DNA from: Caldalkalibacillus salinus
Lineage (GTDB): Bacteria; Bacillota; Bacilli; Caldalkalibacillales; JCM-10596
DNA length: 64,000 nt
Direction: 5' to 3'
Assembly: GCF_016745835.1 (NCBI RefSeq)
Contig: NZ_JAERVL010000001.1
Coordinates: 186,001 to 250,000 of the forward strand
Shown: positions 8,652 to 18,094 of the stretch, piece after piece
How the letters are laid out: every line of letters starts with the position of its first letter
Position numbering within the stretch: the stretch's first letter is position 1
Translations under genes and position numbers: made by a program
Notes under the pieces: model-generated
What the model saw: the letters and a program-made list of their open reading frames with translations, nothing else
Told to the model about the DNA's origin: nothing
Databases searched by the model: none

Positions 8652-8840
8652 ACGATCCTTCGGGGCAGGGTGAAATTCCCGACCGGCGGTAATAACGTTT
8701 ATCTGCTTAAGTGAAACATTTAACAAAGTAAATGTAAGCATGGTAAACGTTAGAGCCCGTGACCCGTTCTAACGGTGTTAGAGCGGTGGATCTGGTGAAA
8801 AACCAGAGCCGACAGTACAGTCTGGATGGGAGAAGGAAAT
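8652..8840 (+). ncRNA. FMN riboswitch (RFN element)
   Basis: The hallmark RFN sequences occur in order: ATCCTTCGGGGCAGGGTGAAA, TTCCCGACCGGCGGTAA, then after a variable arm GAGCCCGTGACCC, GGTGGATCTGGTG, GCCGACAGTACAGTCTGGATG and GGGAGAAGG. It binds flavin mononucleotide and lowers expression of the rib operon when FMN is plentiful. The arm between about 8697 and 8752 is longer than in many copies. The intrinsic terminator at 8960-8991 is the likely expression platform. Confidence 0.97.
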
Positions 8841-8959
8841 GGAAAGGTATGTTCAACACGTGTTTCGACTGGCCTATGTTGTCACTTTTGAAAACGGGTG
8901 TTGTGTACCTTTATTTCATAATGCGTGATCACTTTTTGATTATAAGTATGGCACGTTAC

Positions 8960-8991
8960 GCCCTGGGGACTTTTTTTCTCAGGGCTTTTTT
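8960..8991 (+). terminator. Attenuator terminator of the FMN riboswitch
   Basis: GCCCTGGG (8960-8967) pairs with CTCAGGGC (8978-8985) and is followed by TTTTTT. It lies between the aptamer and ribD and would form when FMN is bound. The T-rich loop is unusually simple. Confidence 0.85.
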
Positions 8992-9041
8992 GCTACCCAT
9001 TTCCATGTGTCGTGTGTGAACAACAAGAGGGGGCAAATGAA

Positions 9042-10148
9042 TTGAGTCAGAACCAGCACTTAAAATATATGTCGCTCGCCTTGGATCTGGCCGCTGCTCA
9101 AAGGGGGCAAACGTCTCCCAACCCCATGGTCGGCGCCGTTATTGTTAAGGATCATCAAATCGTGGGTATGGGCGCCCACTTAAGAGCAGGTGAGGCACAC
9201 GCTGAGGTGCACGCTTTAAACATGGCAGGAGATAAAGCACAGGATAGCACGATGTACGTCACACTGGAACCCTGTAGTCATTTTGGGCGAACGCCCCCGT
9301 GTGCTGATCAGGTGATAGAAGCCGGAATACGAAAAGTGTTCGTAGCGACTTTAGACCCTAACCCGTTAGTGGCAGGGCGGGGGATAAACAAGCTTGAAGA
9401 AGCAGGCATTGACGTAAACGTTGGACTGCTTGGGCAAGAAGCCACTGATCTGAATGAAGCTTTCAATTATTATATATTACACAAACGACCGTACGTCACT
9501 TTAAAGACGGCTACGACGTTAGATGGCAAAATTGCCACGGTAACAGGGGAAAGTCAGTGGATCACAAATGAAGCCTCCCGTGCTGACGTCCATATACTCC
9601 GTCATGAACATGACGCCATACTCGTTGGCGTGCAAACGGTGGTGAAGGATGATCCCCAACTCACCACAAGAATACAGGGTGAACAAGGTCATCATCCGAC
9701 TCGTGTCATCTTAGATTCGGCCTTGAGTGTGCCTATAGAGGCGAGAATATTGGACACAAGTGTGGCCCCTACATGGATATTCACCACTGATCGGGCTGAC
9801 GCTATGAAAAAACAGCACCTAGAAGCGCGAGGGGTCAAAGTGATAACGGTGGGAGATGGACCTAGAGTATCGCTTGACCACGTTCTGAATCAATTAGGTG
9901 AACAAAAGGTGACTTCCTTACTAGTCGAAGGGGGAGGAGCAGTGAACGCTACATTTCTCAAGGAGCATCATGTACACCGTATGGTACAGTATATCGCACC
10001 GAAGCTGATTGGTGGCAACGAGGCTCCCACGCCCTTTAGAGGAACGGGAATGATCCATTTGGCTGATGCACTCGTAATAGAGAATATAAAAGTTGAACAG
10101 CTTGGTGATGATATCAAAGTAACGGGGCATGTGAAAAAAACGGGTTAG
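9042..10148 (+). CDS. ribD: Bifunctional riboflavin deaminase/reductase RibD
   Basis: A 368-residue fusion enzyme of riboflavin synthesis. The N-terminal deaminase domain (about 1-145) has the zinc motifs HAEVHAL and EPCSHFGRTPPCA and deaminates the pyrimidine product of GTP cyclohydrolase II. The C-terminal domain (about 150-365; TLDGKIATVTGESQWI, ILVGVQTVVKDDP, LLVEGGGAVNATF) reduces the ribosyl chain using NADPH. The TTG at 9042 is the chosen start because AGAGGGGG lies 8 bases upstream; the GTG at 9012 has no site. First gene after the FMN riboswitch. Called ribG in B. subtilis. Confidence 0.95.
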   Translation: MSQNQHLKYMSLALDLAAAQRGQTSPNPMVGAVIVKDHQIVGMGAHLRAGEAHAEVHALNMAGDKAQDSTMYVTLEPCSHFGRTPPCADQVIEAGIRKVFVATLDPNPLVAGRGINKLEEAGIDVNVGLLGQEATDLNEAFNYYILHKRPYVTLKTATTLDGKIATVTGESQWITNEASRADVHILRHEHDAILVGVQTVVKDDPQLTTRIQGEQGHHPTRVILDSALSVPIEARILDTSVAPTWIFTTDRADAMKKQHLEARGVKVITVGDGPRVSLDHVLNQLGEQKVTSLLVEGGGAVNATFLKEHHVHRMVQYIAPKLIGGNEAPTPFRGTGMIHLADALVIENIKVEQLGDDIKVTGHVKKTG

Positions 10149-10184
10149 AGTCAATAATAAAACGAATGTAAAGGAGAGGGCACC

Positions 10185-10850
10185 ATGTTTACAGGAATCA
10201 TTGAGGAAGTGGGCTATATACAGTCAATGACTAAGACTTCGAAGGATTACAAGGTGTCTATCGCTGCCAGTAAAGTCGTCGAAGATGTGCAGAATGGTGA
10301 TAGCATATCGGTCAACGGTGCATGTCTAACCGTTGTTAGCTATACGCCTCAAGGCTTTGTGGTAGATGTGATGCCAGAAACTCTTAAAGCGACAAGCTTG
10401 GCTCAACTTCAACAGGGAAGTCAGGTGAACTTAGAGCGTGCGATGGCAGCAAACGCAAGGTTTGGTGGACACATCGTCTCTGGACATGTGGATACGGTTG
10501 GGAAAATACAAGACAGACGTACAACGGCTAATGCCACATACTTTCACATTGAGTTGGATCAAGATTGGTTAAAATATTTTGTACCAAAAGGTTCAGTGAC
10601 AGTAGATGGGATCAGTTTAACGGTCATGGAAGTGCAGGATCCTATGATTACGATATCCATTATTCCTCATACATTGTCTGAAACGAACCTTCATGCGAAG
10701 CAAGTGGGAGACATGGTGAATATCGAATGTGATGTATTAGCGAAATATATGGAACGGCTCATCAACAAAAGGCTTGAAGGTCATGACATGACGAAGGGTG
10801 GTCAGGCAGGCCTCACGCAAGACATTCTGTCTGAGAACGGATTTATGTAA
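10185..10850 (+). CDS. ribE: Riboflavin synthase alpha chain
   Basis: A 221-residue enzyme that dismutates two molecules of 6,7-dimethyl-8-ribityllumazine to riboflavin. It is built of two similar beta-barrel repeats: the first starts MFTGIIEEVG and holds NGACLTV, the second holds GHIVSGHVDTVG, VTVDGISLTV and IIPHT. AAGGAGAGGG precedes the ATG. It lies between ribD and ribBA as in the B. subtilis operon, where the gene is also called ribB. Confidence 0.95.
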   Translation: MFTGIIEEVGYIQSMTKTSKDYKVSIAASKVVEDVQNGDSISVNGACLTVVSYTPQGFVVDVMPETLKATSLAQLQQGSQVNLERAMAANARFGGHIVSGHVDTVGKIQDRRTTANATYFHIELDQDWLKYFVPKGSVTVDGISLTVMEVQDPMITISIIPHTLSETNLHAKQVGDMVNIECDVLAKYMERLINKRLEGHDMTKGGQAGLTQDILSENGFM

Positions 10851-10918
10851 GATATTGTTCTCTTATAAAACAAGTAAAAAGCACGTTATATTTTAAGAAA
10901 AAGTAAAGAGGTGACGAA

Positions 10919-12124
10919 ATGTCAAGCGTTTTTGATCCAGTGGAAGAAGCGATCTATGAGTTGATGCAAGGCAATGTCGTTATTGTTGTGGACGATGAAG
11001 ATCGTGAGAATGAAGGGGATTTTGTTGCACTAGCAGAAAAATGTTCACCTGAATTGATTAACTTTATGGTCACACACGGAAGAGGCCTTGTTTGTGCTCC
11101 GATTACAGAGGAAAGAGCGAGAGAATTAGAGTTGAACCCTATGGTTGATCGTAATACAGATGCGCATGGGACAGCATTTACGGTGTCTGTGGATTACAAA
11201 ACAACCACCACAGGGATTTCCGCTCATGAACGTTCCGACACAATCAAAGCACTAATAGATGAGAAAGTCAAAAAAAGCGACTTTAGACGTCCAGGACACA
11301 TCTTTCCCCTAATGGCAAAGGATGGTGGCGTTCTCCGTCGGGCGGGCCATACAGAAGCGGCTGTAGATTTGGCTCGCATGAGTGGGGCTTACCCTGCAGG
11401 GATCATTTGTGAGATTATGAATGAAGACGGAAGTATGGCGCGTGTACCTGAGTTACGTCAAATCGCCGACCGTTTTGATCTTAAAATGATCACCATTAAA
11501 GATATGATTAAGTATCGTAATAGAAAAGACACGCTCATCAATCGAGAGGTAGAAGTGAACCTACCCACAGCGTACGGCACGTTTAAAACGGTTGCTTATA
11601 CCAATCTAGTGGATGACAAGGAGCATGTGGCCTTAGTGAAAGGAGACATCGACCCAGAAAAACCGACGTTGGTACGCGTCCATTCCGAATGTTTAACTGG
11701 AGATGTGTTTGGTTCACACCGTTGCGACTGCGGACCTCAGCTTCATTCAGCGCTTGATACCATTGAAAAAGAAGGTCAAGGTGTTCTGCTATATATGCGT
11801 CAAGAGGGCAGAGGAATTGGCCTGATTAATAAATTGAGAGCCTACCAACTACAAGAACAGGGCTATGATACTGTAGAAGCCAACGAAAAATTAGGCTTTG
11901 CTGCTGATCAAAGAGACTATGGGATAGGCGCCCAGATCCTCAAAGACTTAGGGATTAAAAAAATGCGCCTACTGACAAACAACCCAAGAAAACGCGCAGG
12001 CTTAGAAGGGTATGAACTAGAAGTTGTCGAAAGAGTACCTCTAGAAACAGGACAACATGTTGAAAATAAAAAGTATCTACAAACGAAGAAAACGAAGCTC
12101 GGCCATTTACTTCACATGGACTAG
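10919..12124 (+). CDS. ribBA: Bifunctional DHBP synthase/GTP cyclohydrolase II
   Basis: A 401-residue fusion. The N-terminal half (about 1-200; [48 protein letters not shown]) makes 3,4-dihydroxy-2-butanone 4-phosphate from ribulose 5-phosphate. The C-terminal half (about 205-401) is GTP cyclohydrolase II, with zinc ligands in [18 protein letters not shown] and the catalytic RQEGRGIGL. Both halves keep their key residues, so the gene supplies both entry points of the pathway. It corresponds to ribA of B. subtilis and lies third in the operon. Confidence 0.96.
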   Translation: MSSVFDPVEEAIYELMQGNVVIVVDDEDRENEGDFVALAEKCSPELINFMVTHGRGLVCAPITEERARELELNPMVDRNTDAHGTAFTVSVDYKTTTTGISAHERSDTIKALIDEKVKKSDFRRPGHIFPLMAKDGGVLRRAGHTEAAVDLARMSGAYPAGIICEIMNEDGSMARVPELRQIADRFDLKMITIKDMIKYRNRKDTLINREVEVNLPTAYGTFKTVAYTNLVDDKEHVALVKGDIDPEKPTLVRVHSECLTGDVFGSHRCDCGPQLHSALDTIEKEGQGVLLYMRQEGRGIGLINKLRAYQLQEQGYDTVEANEKLGFAADQRDYGIGAQILKDLGIKKMRLLTNNPRKRAGLEGYELEVVERVPLETGQHVENKKYLQTKKTKLGHLLHMD

Positions 12125-12149
12125 CGCTAAATATGAAGGAGGAAATAGC

Positions 12150-12626
12150 ATGACAGACAATCAAGTATTCGAAGGACACCTCGTCGGCACAGGACTAAAA
12201 GTAGGCATCGTCGTAGGCCGTTTTAACGAGTTTATCACAAGTAAATTGGTGGGAGGCGCAAAAGATGCGCTCATACGCCATGGGATAAAAGAAGAGGATA
12301 TTGCTGTCGCTTGGGTACCAGGTGCTTTTGAAATCCCTTTTGCCACAAAAAAAATGGTCCAAAGCGGCAAATATGATGCCGTCATTACGCTTGGGACTGT
12401 GATTCGGGGGGCAACGCCACACTTTGACTACGTGTGTAATGAAGTGGCCAAAGGGGTTTCCACCCTTAGCCTACAGCATGATATCCCTGTGGTGTTTGGT
12501 GTGCTCACAACAGATACAATTGAACAAGCCGTAGAACGCGCGGGAACGAAAGCTGGAAACAAAGGTTGGGACGCTGGCGTAACTGCAATAGAAATGGCTA
12601 ATCTAAACAAACAATTTGAAGGCTAA
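12150..12626 (+). CDS. ribH: 6,7-dimethyl-8-ribityllumazine synthase
   Basis: A 158-residue subunit of the lumazine synthase capsid (usually 60 subunits in bacilli). It condenses the ribityl pyrimidine with dihydroxybutanone phosphate. Conserved motifs are [38 protein letters not shown] with the catalytic His, and FGVLTTDT. The ATG at 12150 follows AAGGAGG by 7 bases; the in-frame upstream extension from 12057 lies inside ribBA and is discarded. Last gene of the rib operon. Confidence 0.96.
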   Translation: MTDNQVFEGHLVGTGLKVGIVVGRFNEFITSKLVGGAKDALIRHGIKEEDIAVAWVPGAFEIPFATKKMVQSGKYDAVITLGTVIRGATPHFDYVCNEVAKGVSTLSLQHDIPVVFGVLTTDTIEQAVERAGTKAGNKGWDAGVTAIEMANLNKQFEG

Positions 12627-12638
12627 AGGGTCGTTAAC

Positions 12639-13373
12639 ATGAATATTAAGGTTCACACATTCGAGGGGCCTCTAGATCTTCTTCTCCATCTCATAGATCA
12701 GGCTGAGGTCGACATTTATGATATTTCCGTTGCGGAAATCACAGATCAATATATGGCCTATATCCATAAAATGCAGCAGCTAGAGTTAGAAATTGCCAGT
12801 GAATTTCTCGTTATGGCTGCCAAACTGATTGCCATGAAGAGTCGAATGCTACTGCCTCAACAGGAAGAAGAATGGGATCCGTTAATGGATGAAGAAATGG
12901 ACGAAGTAGACCCGCGGGAAGAGTTAATCCAACGGTTAATAGAATACCGAAAATACAAAGGTGTGGCCGAACAGCTAAGAGAAAAAGAAGTGGCTAGGAG
13001 CCAAGTCTATACCAGGCCAGCTGAGTCCATCACTCAAATGGAACATCAGGATGAGAACCCCGTAGCGAATGTGAGTTTATTTGACCTGCTAGATGCGTTT
13101 GAATCAGTGCTTGAAGACAAAGCAGCTTCAACCATATCTAAGATTGACCGAGAAGAAATTTCAATAGACGAGCGAATGTCTGAAATCATGACTTTGATAG
13201 AGTATAGAACCTCTGTCAGTTTCCGGCAATTATTCGAAGCCAAATGGAACAAAAATTATCTTATCGTGACGTTCCTCTCTCTATTAGAATTGATGAAAAA
13301 GAAAATGGTCATATGTCACCAGGATGCTTTGTTCTCAGACATCATGATTTCACTGTACTCGGAGGCGAAGTAG
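12639..13373 (+). CDS. scpA: Segregation and condensation protein A
   Basis: A 244-residue kleisin that links the SMC dimer and, with ScpB, forms the bacterial condensin that organises newly replicated origins. The N-terminal FEGPLDLLLHLIDQAEVDIYDI and EFLVMAAKLIAMKSRMLLP segments form the SMC-neck binding helices. The middle is acidic and variable, and the C-terminal winged-helix ends near SDIMISLYSEAK. It starts 12 bases after ribH and is followed by scpB after one base. Confidence 0.94.
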   Translation: MNIKVHTFEGPLDLLLHLIDQAEVDIYDISVAEITDQYMAYIHKMQQLELEIASEFLVMAAKLIAMKSRMLLPQQEEEWDPLMDEEMDEVDPREELIQRLIEYRKYKGVAEQLREKEVARSQVYTRPAESITQMEHQDENPVANVSLFDLLDAFESVLEDKAASTISKIDREEISIDERMSEIMTLIEYRTSVSFRQLFEAKWNKNYLIVTFLSLLELMKKKMVICHQDALFSDIMISLYSEAK

Positions 13374-13374
13374 A

Positions 13375-13938
13375 TTGGAAATAAACGAAATGAAATCCGT
13401 CATTGAGGGACTTATTTTTGTTTCAGGTGATGAAGGTATTGAATTAAAACAACTTGCAGATGTATTAGGACTTGATAAAAAAACAACCAAAGATTTAGTT
13501 GAAGAGATGAAACAAGAGTGGCAGAAACAGCGCCGGGGTGTCCAAATTATTGAAGTGGCAGGTACTTATCAAATGACAACCTTACAGGAGCATGCCCCTT
13601 ACTTTGAAAAGCTTTCTGCCTCACCGACACACGCCACACTATCCCAAGCGGCATTGGAAACGTTAGCGATTATCGCATACCGTCAACCTATGACCAAAAC
13701 AGAAGTAGAAGACATTCGCGGGGTAAAAAGTGATAAGGCCATCACCACATTGATGAAAAAATCGCTGATTAAGGAAGTTGGACGTATGGAAGGCATCGGA
13801 CGTCCGATCCTGTATGGTACAACCAAGGCTTTTCTAGAGTATTTTGGCTTAAAAAATGTAGAAGACCTACCGATGTTGACGGACAGTACCAACTTGAAAG
13901 AAATCGAAGAAGAGGCTGACTTATTATTTAAAAAATAA
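13375..13938 (+). CDS. scpB: Segregation and condensation protein B
   Basis: A 187-residue protein with two winged-helix domains that dimerises and binds the central part of ScpA in the SMC complex. Typical sequences are LSQAALETLAIIAYRQP, TKTEVEDIRGVKSDKAI and GRPILYGTTKAFLEYFGL. The start is TTG at 13375, 6 bases after GGAGGCGA within the scpA end. The protein is slightly shorter than the B. subtilis one, lacking part of the acidic tail. Confidence 0.94.
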   Translation: MEINEMKSVIEGLIFVSGDEGIELKQLADVLGLDKKTTKDLVEEMKQEWQKQRRGVQIIEVAGTYQMTTLQEHAPYFEKLSASPTHATLSQAALETLAIIAYRQPMTKTEVEDIRGVKSDKAITTLMKKSLIKEVGRMEGIGRPILYGTTKAFLEYFGLKNVEDLPMLTDSTNLKEIEEEADLLFKK

Positions 13939-13968
13939 TATTAAACTGTATATGTTCATATCGTTATT

Positions 13969-14004
13969 TTCCTATTCAAGCATACCTTGGGTAGGGATTT
14001 TTTT
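13969..14004 (+). terminator. Terminator after scpB
   Basis: CCTATTCAAG (13971-13980) pairs with CTTGGGTAGG (13986-13995) with two G-U pairs, and TTTTTTT follows. Confidence 0.75.
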
Positions 14005-14069
14005 ATGTTCTAGAAGAAATGACAAGCCCATATACATGTACAAACAATGGGACAAGTGGAGGAAAAGCG

Positions 14070-15227
14070 ATGAAAAGACATGATCGGGTAAGAAGTCGGA
14101 AGCGTCGTTACTTAATGATACTGCTAAGCTGCATACTACTGTTTACTGCTCAACCTCACATAGAAGCAAACAAGCCTTTTGAGGTTTCGGGTCATGCAGC
14201 CATTTTAATGGATGTGGAGTCGGGGCGTATTTTATACGAAAAGAATATAGACGAACAAATGCGCATTGCCAGTATCACAAAGATCATGACCGCCATCATT
14301 GCTATAGAGCAGGGAGTCTTAGACGACAAAGTTGAAACCACCAGTAACGCTTATAAAGTTGAGGGGTCATCCATATATCTTAAATTGGGAGAAAAGTTAA
14401 CGCTAGAGGAAATGCTTTACGGGTTAATGCTACGCTCCGGTAATGATGCCGCAGTGGCGATCGCCGAACATATAGGGGGATCTGTGGAGGGGTTCGCTTT
14501 CTTGATGAATCAAAAAGCGGCGGAGCTTGGGATGTCACGTTCGGTATTTAATAACCCTCATGGTCTAGATTCGCATGAGGAACATTATTCTACTGCACGG
14601 GATATGGCTCTACTGACGGCTTACGCTATGAAAAATGAGACGTTTAGCGAGATTGTGAAATCAAAACATGCCTCGGCATCTCTTGAAGGTGAATCTTGGA
14701 ACCGATCCTGGCGTAACAAGAATAAATTACTGAGAATGTATCCATACGCTGATGGTGTTAAAACGGGTTACACCCAACGAGCGGGACGAACATTAGTGTC
14801 TTCCGCAACAAAAGATGGGCATCGTCTCGTTGCGGTCACTCTGAACGCATCTGATGACTGGAACGATCATATGCGCATGTTCGAATACGGATTTGAAGTA
14901 TATGACTCTGTTCCTCTAGCGATCAAAGGGGAAGAAATCGAACATAGGGAGCTAGCCCAACACAAAGGGACATTTAAAGTGATGAATGATTTATATTATC
15001 CGCTTTCGGAATCGGAAGACTATCGGAAAAGAATCGCCATACACCCCGCATTTGAGTCTGAGAAATTGGAAAGCATTCCTTACCCGGCTGGGTATATTCA
15101 TTATTTCGTAGGTGAACACGAAGTTGGAAGAGTGCCTGTAGTATATACGCCCGAGAAACCAACGCCCGGTCTATGGCAGCACCTGAAAAATATATTTCTC
15201 CTAGTCGCCGGGGGGTTAGGGGGATAA
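14070..15227 (+). CDS. dacB: Sporulation D-Ala-D-Ala carboxypeptidase DacB (PBP5*)
   Basis: A 385-residue S11 carboxypeptidase with an N-terminal signal peptide. Motifs are SITK (Ser68), SGN in RSGNDAAVA and KTG in GVKTGYT. In B. subtilis DacB acts in the mother cell and lowers cross-linking of spore cortex. The identity as DacB rather than DacA rests on the following spmA and spmB genes, which form the dacB-spmA-spmB operon in B. subtilis. The ATG at 14070 follows GGAGG. It is a paralogue of DacF at the start of the window. No convincing sigma-E promoter was found. Confidence 0.92.
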   Translation: MKRHDRVRSRKRRYLMILLSCILLFTAQPHIEANKPFEVSGHAAILMDVESGRILYEKNIDEQMRIASITKIMTAIIAIEQGVLDDKVETTSNAYKVEGSSIYLKLGEKLTLEEMLYGLMLRSGNDAAVAIAEHIGGSVEGFAFLMNQKAAELGMSRSVFNNPHGLDSHEEHYSTARDMALLTAYAMKNETFSEIVKSKHASASLEGESWNRSWRNKNKLLRMYPYADGVKTGYTQRAGRTLVSSATKDGHRLVAVTLNASDDWNDHMRMFEYGFEVYDSVPLAIKGEEIEHRELAQHKGTFKVMNDLYYPLSESEDYRKRIAIHPAFESEKLESIPYPAGYIHYFVGEHEVGRVPVVYTPEKPTPGLWQHLKNIFLLVAGGLGG

Positions 15228-15266
15228 CATCTAACACGTCACTTAAGCTGGTAGGAGGGCATTCGT

Positions 15267-15854
15267 GTGGTTAACGTCATTTGGATGGGGCTCATTTTGA
15301 TTGGGATTTTGGTTGCTGCCATCACGGGAAATATGGAAGCGATCAACGAAGCGGCATTTGAAGGGGCCAAGGTAGGGGTGACCATCTGTTTTGGTCTGAT
15401 CAGTGTTTTGGTGTTTTGGTTAGGGATGATGAAAATCGCAGAAGAAGCAGGATTACTAAGGTTATTTGCTCGAGCACTGGGGCCCGTTGGCAGGTTCTTG
15501 TTCCCAGACGTACCTAAGGATTCACCCGCCATGGGATATATTTTATCTAATATGAGTGCGAATCTATTCGGATTAGGAAACGCAGCCACACCGATGGGGA
15601 TAAAGGCCATGGAAGAGTTACAAAAGATTAATCCCAATAAAGATCAAGCATCACCAGCTATGATCACGTTATTAGCCCTAAATACCTCTAGTATCACCCT
15701 AATACCAACGACGATTATTGCCATTAGAATGAACTATGAATCAGCTAATCCTGTTGAAATCGTAGGTACAACAATACTAGCCACCATGTGCTCAACCGTG
15801 GTCGCGATTCTTTTGGATAAATGGTTTCGTTACCGAAACCGGCATCACATATAG
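15267..15854 (+). CDS. spmA: Spore maturation protein A
   Basis: A 195-residue membrane protein of the nucleoside-transporter gate (Gate) family with about five membrane segments. SpmA and SpmB together are needed for full dehydration of the spore core and heat resistance; the transported substrate is unknown. The GTG start follows AGGAGGG by 7 bases. It follows dacB after 39 bases. Conserved GLGNAATPMGIKAMEELQ and LNTSSITLIPTTIIAIR are present. Confidence 0.92.
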   Translation: MVNVIWMGLILIGILVAAITGNMEAINEAAFEGAKVGVTICFGLISVLVFWLGMMKIAEEAGLLRLFARALGPVGRFLFPDVPKDSPAMGYILSNMSANLFGLGNAATPMGIKAMEELQKINPNKDQASPAMITLLALNTSSITLIPTTIIAIRMNYESANPVEIVGTTILATMCSTVVAILLDKWFRYRNRHHI

Positions 15855-15968
15855 GGAGATGTTTAAGTGAGACACGTAACCATTCAAAGATGGACCCTGA
15901 GGGTACAAGGTGACGAAGGTGATGAGACATAGTCGCCATAGTCGACGGTATAAAGGGGGATTTTAAGC

Positions 15969-16502
15969 ATGTATAACATGGTCACAACCATATCTCTATG
16001 GGCTATTCCAGCTATTATTGTTCTGATCCTTCTGGCGGGGGCCGTGAACAGAGTGCCTGTCTATGAAACCTTCGTAGAAGGAGCAAAGGATGGCTTCGAT
16101 ACTGCAATCAAGATTATCCCTCATCTCGTTGGAATGATGGTGGCCGTTTCTATATTCCGTGCCTCAGGAGCATTGGATTATATTATCAAAGCGATTTCGC
16201 CCATACTCACCGCCCTACAAATTCCTGCGGAGATCGTCCCACTTGCGCTCATACGTCCGATATCTGGTACTGGGGCTTTAGCTATTACAACCAATATTAT
16301 AGAAAACTTCGGTCCCGACTCGTTCCTAGGGAGGCTCGCTTCAACGATGCAGGGGAGTACAGACACAACGCTCTATGTTATGACCGTTTACTTTGGGGCA
16401 GTAGGGATAAGAAAGGTAGGGTATGCGTTAAAAGTAGGATTATGGGCTGACATAGCTGGGGCCGTGGCTGCGATTGTGATCGTCACACTCGTCTTTGGTT
16501 AA
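15969..16502 (+). CDS. spmB: Spore maturation protein B
   Basis: A 177-residue membrane protein, partner of SpmA and of the same Gate-domain fold, with about five membrane segments. Conserved blocks are VPVYETFVEGAKDGFDTAIKIIPHLVGMMVAV, RPISGTGALAI and MQGSTDTTLYVMTVYFGAVG. AAAGGGGGA precedes the ATG. A 114-base gap separates it from spmA, whereas the two are almost adjacent in B. subtilis. Confidence 0.92.
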   Translation: MYNMVTTISLWAIPAIIVLILLAGAVNRVPVYETFVEGAKDGFDTAIKIIPHLVGMMVAVSIFRASGALDYIIKAISPILTALQIPAEIVPLALIRPISGTGALAITTNIIENFGPDSFLGRLASTMQGSTDTTLYVMTVYFGAVGIRKVGYALKVGLWADIAGAVAAIVIVTLVFG

Positions 16503-16520
16503 ATAGGATAAATCTACTGT

Positions 16521-16548
16521 AGGACACTCATAAAGGGTGTTCTTTTTC
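16521..16548 (+). terminator. Terminator of the dacB-spmAB operon
   Basis: AGGACACTC (16521-16529) pairs with GGGTGTTCT (16535-16543) with two wobble pairs, then TTTT and a further T-rich run. Confidence 0.65.
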
Positions 16549-16628
16549 ATTTTTTCGTCAATCCTGAATAAGGGATGTCGCTTGAGTCTCACTTGTGGAA
16601 CGGGTATCATGGACGTGAGGTGAAGACG

Positions 16629-17357
16629 TTGGAGAGATTACAGAAGATACTGGCGCGTTCAGGCGTCGCATCGAGAAGAAAGTCCGAGCAACTGATTCTA
16701 GAAGGTCGCGTGAGTGTTGACGGTCATACCGTGACTGAACTCGGGACCAAGGTAAATCCAGACCAGGTGGACATTAAAGTCGATGGACAACCTATAGTAG
16801 AAGAGTCAACTGTCTATTACTTATTTCACAAGCCAACAGGCGTTATCACAAGCGTACATGATCCTCAAGGGAGAAAAGTGGTCCTAGACTATTTTCAGGA
16901 CATCAATCAACGCATTTATCCGATTGGAAGATTAGATTTTGACACGTCAGGGTTACTTCTTCTGACTAACGATGGTGCTCTTGCACATAAGCTGATGCAT
17001 CCTTCGTTTCATGTCATCAAGGGATACCTTGCGACAGTGAGCAGACACCCCTCAGAAGCAGCGTTAGAGTGTTTAAGAAAAGGGGTGACGCTTGAAGATG
17101 GTCCTACTGCACCAGCAGAAGTGAAACGTATCAGTGATGACCATAAGCAGGTGCGGTCGACGATTAAAATTAGCATACACGAGGGACGTAACAGACAAGT
17201 GAGAAGAATGTTCGAGCAAATTGGACATCCTGTAATCAAACTACACAGAGAAACTTACGGTTTTTTGCAGTTACATAACCTCAAATCTGGGCAGTATCGT
17301 TCTCTCACACCGAAGGAGGTTAATAACCTGAAAGAGCTCGCTTCAAATCAGGCTTGA
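16629..17357 (+). CDS. rluB: 23S rRNA pseudouridine synthase RluB
   Basis: A 242-residue RsuA-family pseudouridine synthase with an N-terminal S4 RNA-binding domain (ERLQKILARSGVASRRKSEQLI...GRVSVDG) and a catalytic domain with the nucleophilic Asp in GRLDFDTSGLLLLTNDG. The C-terminal IHEGRNRQVRRMFEQIGHPVIKLHR is typical. It modifies 23S rRNA near helix 93. The TTG at 16629 gives the family N-terminus and lies 5 bases after GAGGTGAA; the GTG at 16620 is the other option. The order spmB-rluB-resA is that of B. subtilis. Confidence 0.92.
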   Translation: MERLQKILARSGVASRRKSEQLILEGRVSVDGHTVTELGTKVNPDQVDIKVDGQPIVEESTVYYLFHKPTGVITSVHDPQGRKVVLDYFQDINQRIYPIGRLDFDTSGLLLLTNDGALAHKLMHPSFHVIKGYLATVSRHPSEAALECLRKGVTLEDGPTAPAEVKRISDDHKQVRSTIKISIHEGRNRQVRRMFEQIGHPVIKLHRETYGFLQLHNLKSGQYRSLTPKEVNNLKELASNQA

Positions 17358-17447
17358 CGTCACATAACTTTCACAAATCCCCCTGAAGGGTTGAGGTTTG
17401 TATCTAGTATAATGGACTTAGAAGAGGAAAAAAGGAGGGCGCAACAA

Positions 17448-17981
17448 GTGAGAGATAAACGTACGCTCTTGCGTTTTTCAGTTTTAATTGTCATTTTTCT
17501 GGCCCTTGGTAGTGCGTTTTATACTGCATATATGAGTGAACAAGGACCGTTACCCGTTGGGGAAGAGGTACCCGATTTTGAACTAGAAGCATTGGACGGC
17601 GACGTCGTTCGTTTAAGTGATTTTAGAGGAAAAGCAGTTTTCGTCAATTTTTGGGGAACGTGGTGTGAACCTTGTAAAGTAGAAATGCCACTTATGCAAG
17701 AATATTACGAGGAGAATGGAAATGAAGCGTTTGAAATATTGGCTGTCAACATACGAGAATCAGAACTAGCCGTCTCATCTTTCGTCAATAAGAGAGACCT
17801 TACTTTTCCTATTCTCTTAGACCGGCATAACAAGGTGACCAACTTATATAACGTGGGCACGCTACCGGCCTCTTATTTTATTGATGCCCAAGGACGTCTC
17901 GTTGATTACCATGTAGGCATGCTTGACGAAGAGTCCATAGAAGAATTGGTGGAAAGTGCAGTCAATGCACAGGAATCATAA
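17448..17981 (+). CDS. resA: Thiol-disulfide oxidoreductase ResA
   Basis: A 177-residue membrane-anchored thioredoxin-fold protein facing the outside, which reduces the disulfide of apocytochrome c before haem attachment. It has a single N-terminal membrane anchor (about residues 9-27) and the active site WCEPC with Cys73 and Cys76; the GTLPASYFIDAQGR segment carries the cis-Pro. The GTG at 17448, 8 bases after AGGAGGG, is chosen over upstream in-frame starts because it gives the family N-terminus. TATAAT at 17408-17413 lies upstream without a good -35, as expected for an activated (ResD-type) promoter. Confidence 0.93.
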   Translation: MRDKRTLLRFSVLIVIFLALGSAFYTAYMSEQGPLPVGEEVPDFELEALDGDVVRLSDFRGKAVFVNFWGTWCEPCKVEMPLMQEYYEENGNEAFEILAVNIRESELAVSSFVNKRDLTFPILLDRHNKVTNLYNVGTLPASYFIDAQGRLVDYHVGMLDEESIEELVESAVNAQES

Positions 17982-18094
17982 GGCTTCAGACGTACGTTGG
18001 AAAGAACAGAACGGTTTCGGCAGCCCCGAAGGTTGCTTTGTAGCTAAAAGTAAAGCTATCCTATGGTCTTAGAGCAGAAAGTTGGTGAGTAACA

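Noticed and set aside
8759-9019. Open frame of about 86 codons within and after the FMN riboswitch
   Set aside because: It lies in the aptamer and its terminator, lacks a ribosome site and resembles no protein; the RNA explains the sequence.
18000-18094. Possible regulatory RNA between resA and resB
   Set aside because: Only short imperfect pairs (TTCGG/CCGAA) are present; nothing convincing beyond an ordinary intercistronic spacer.
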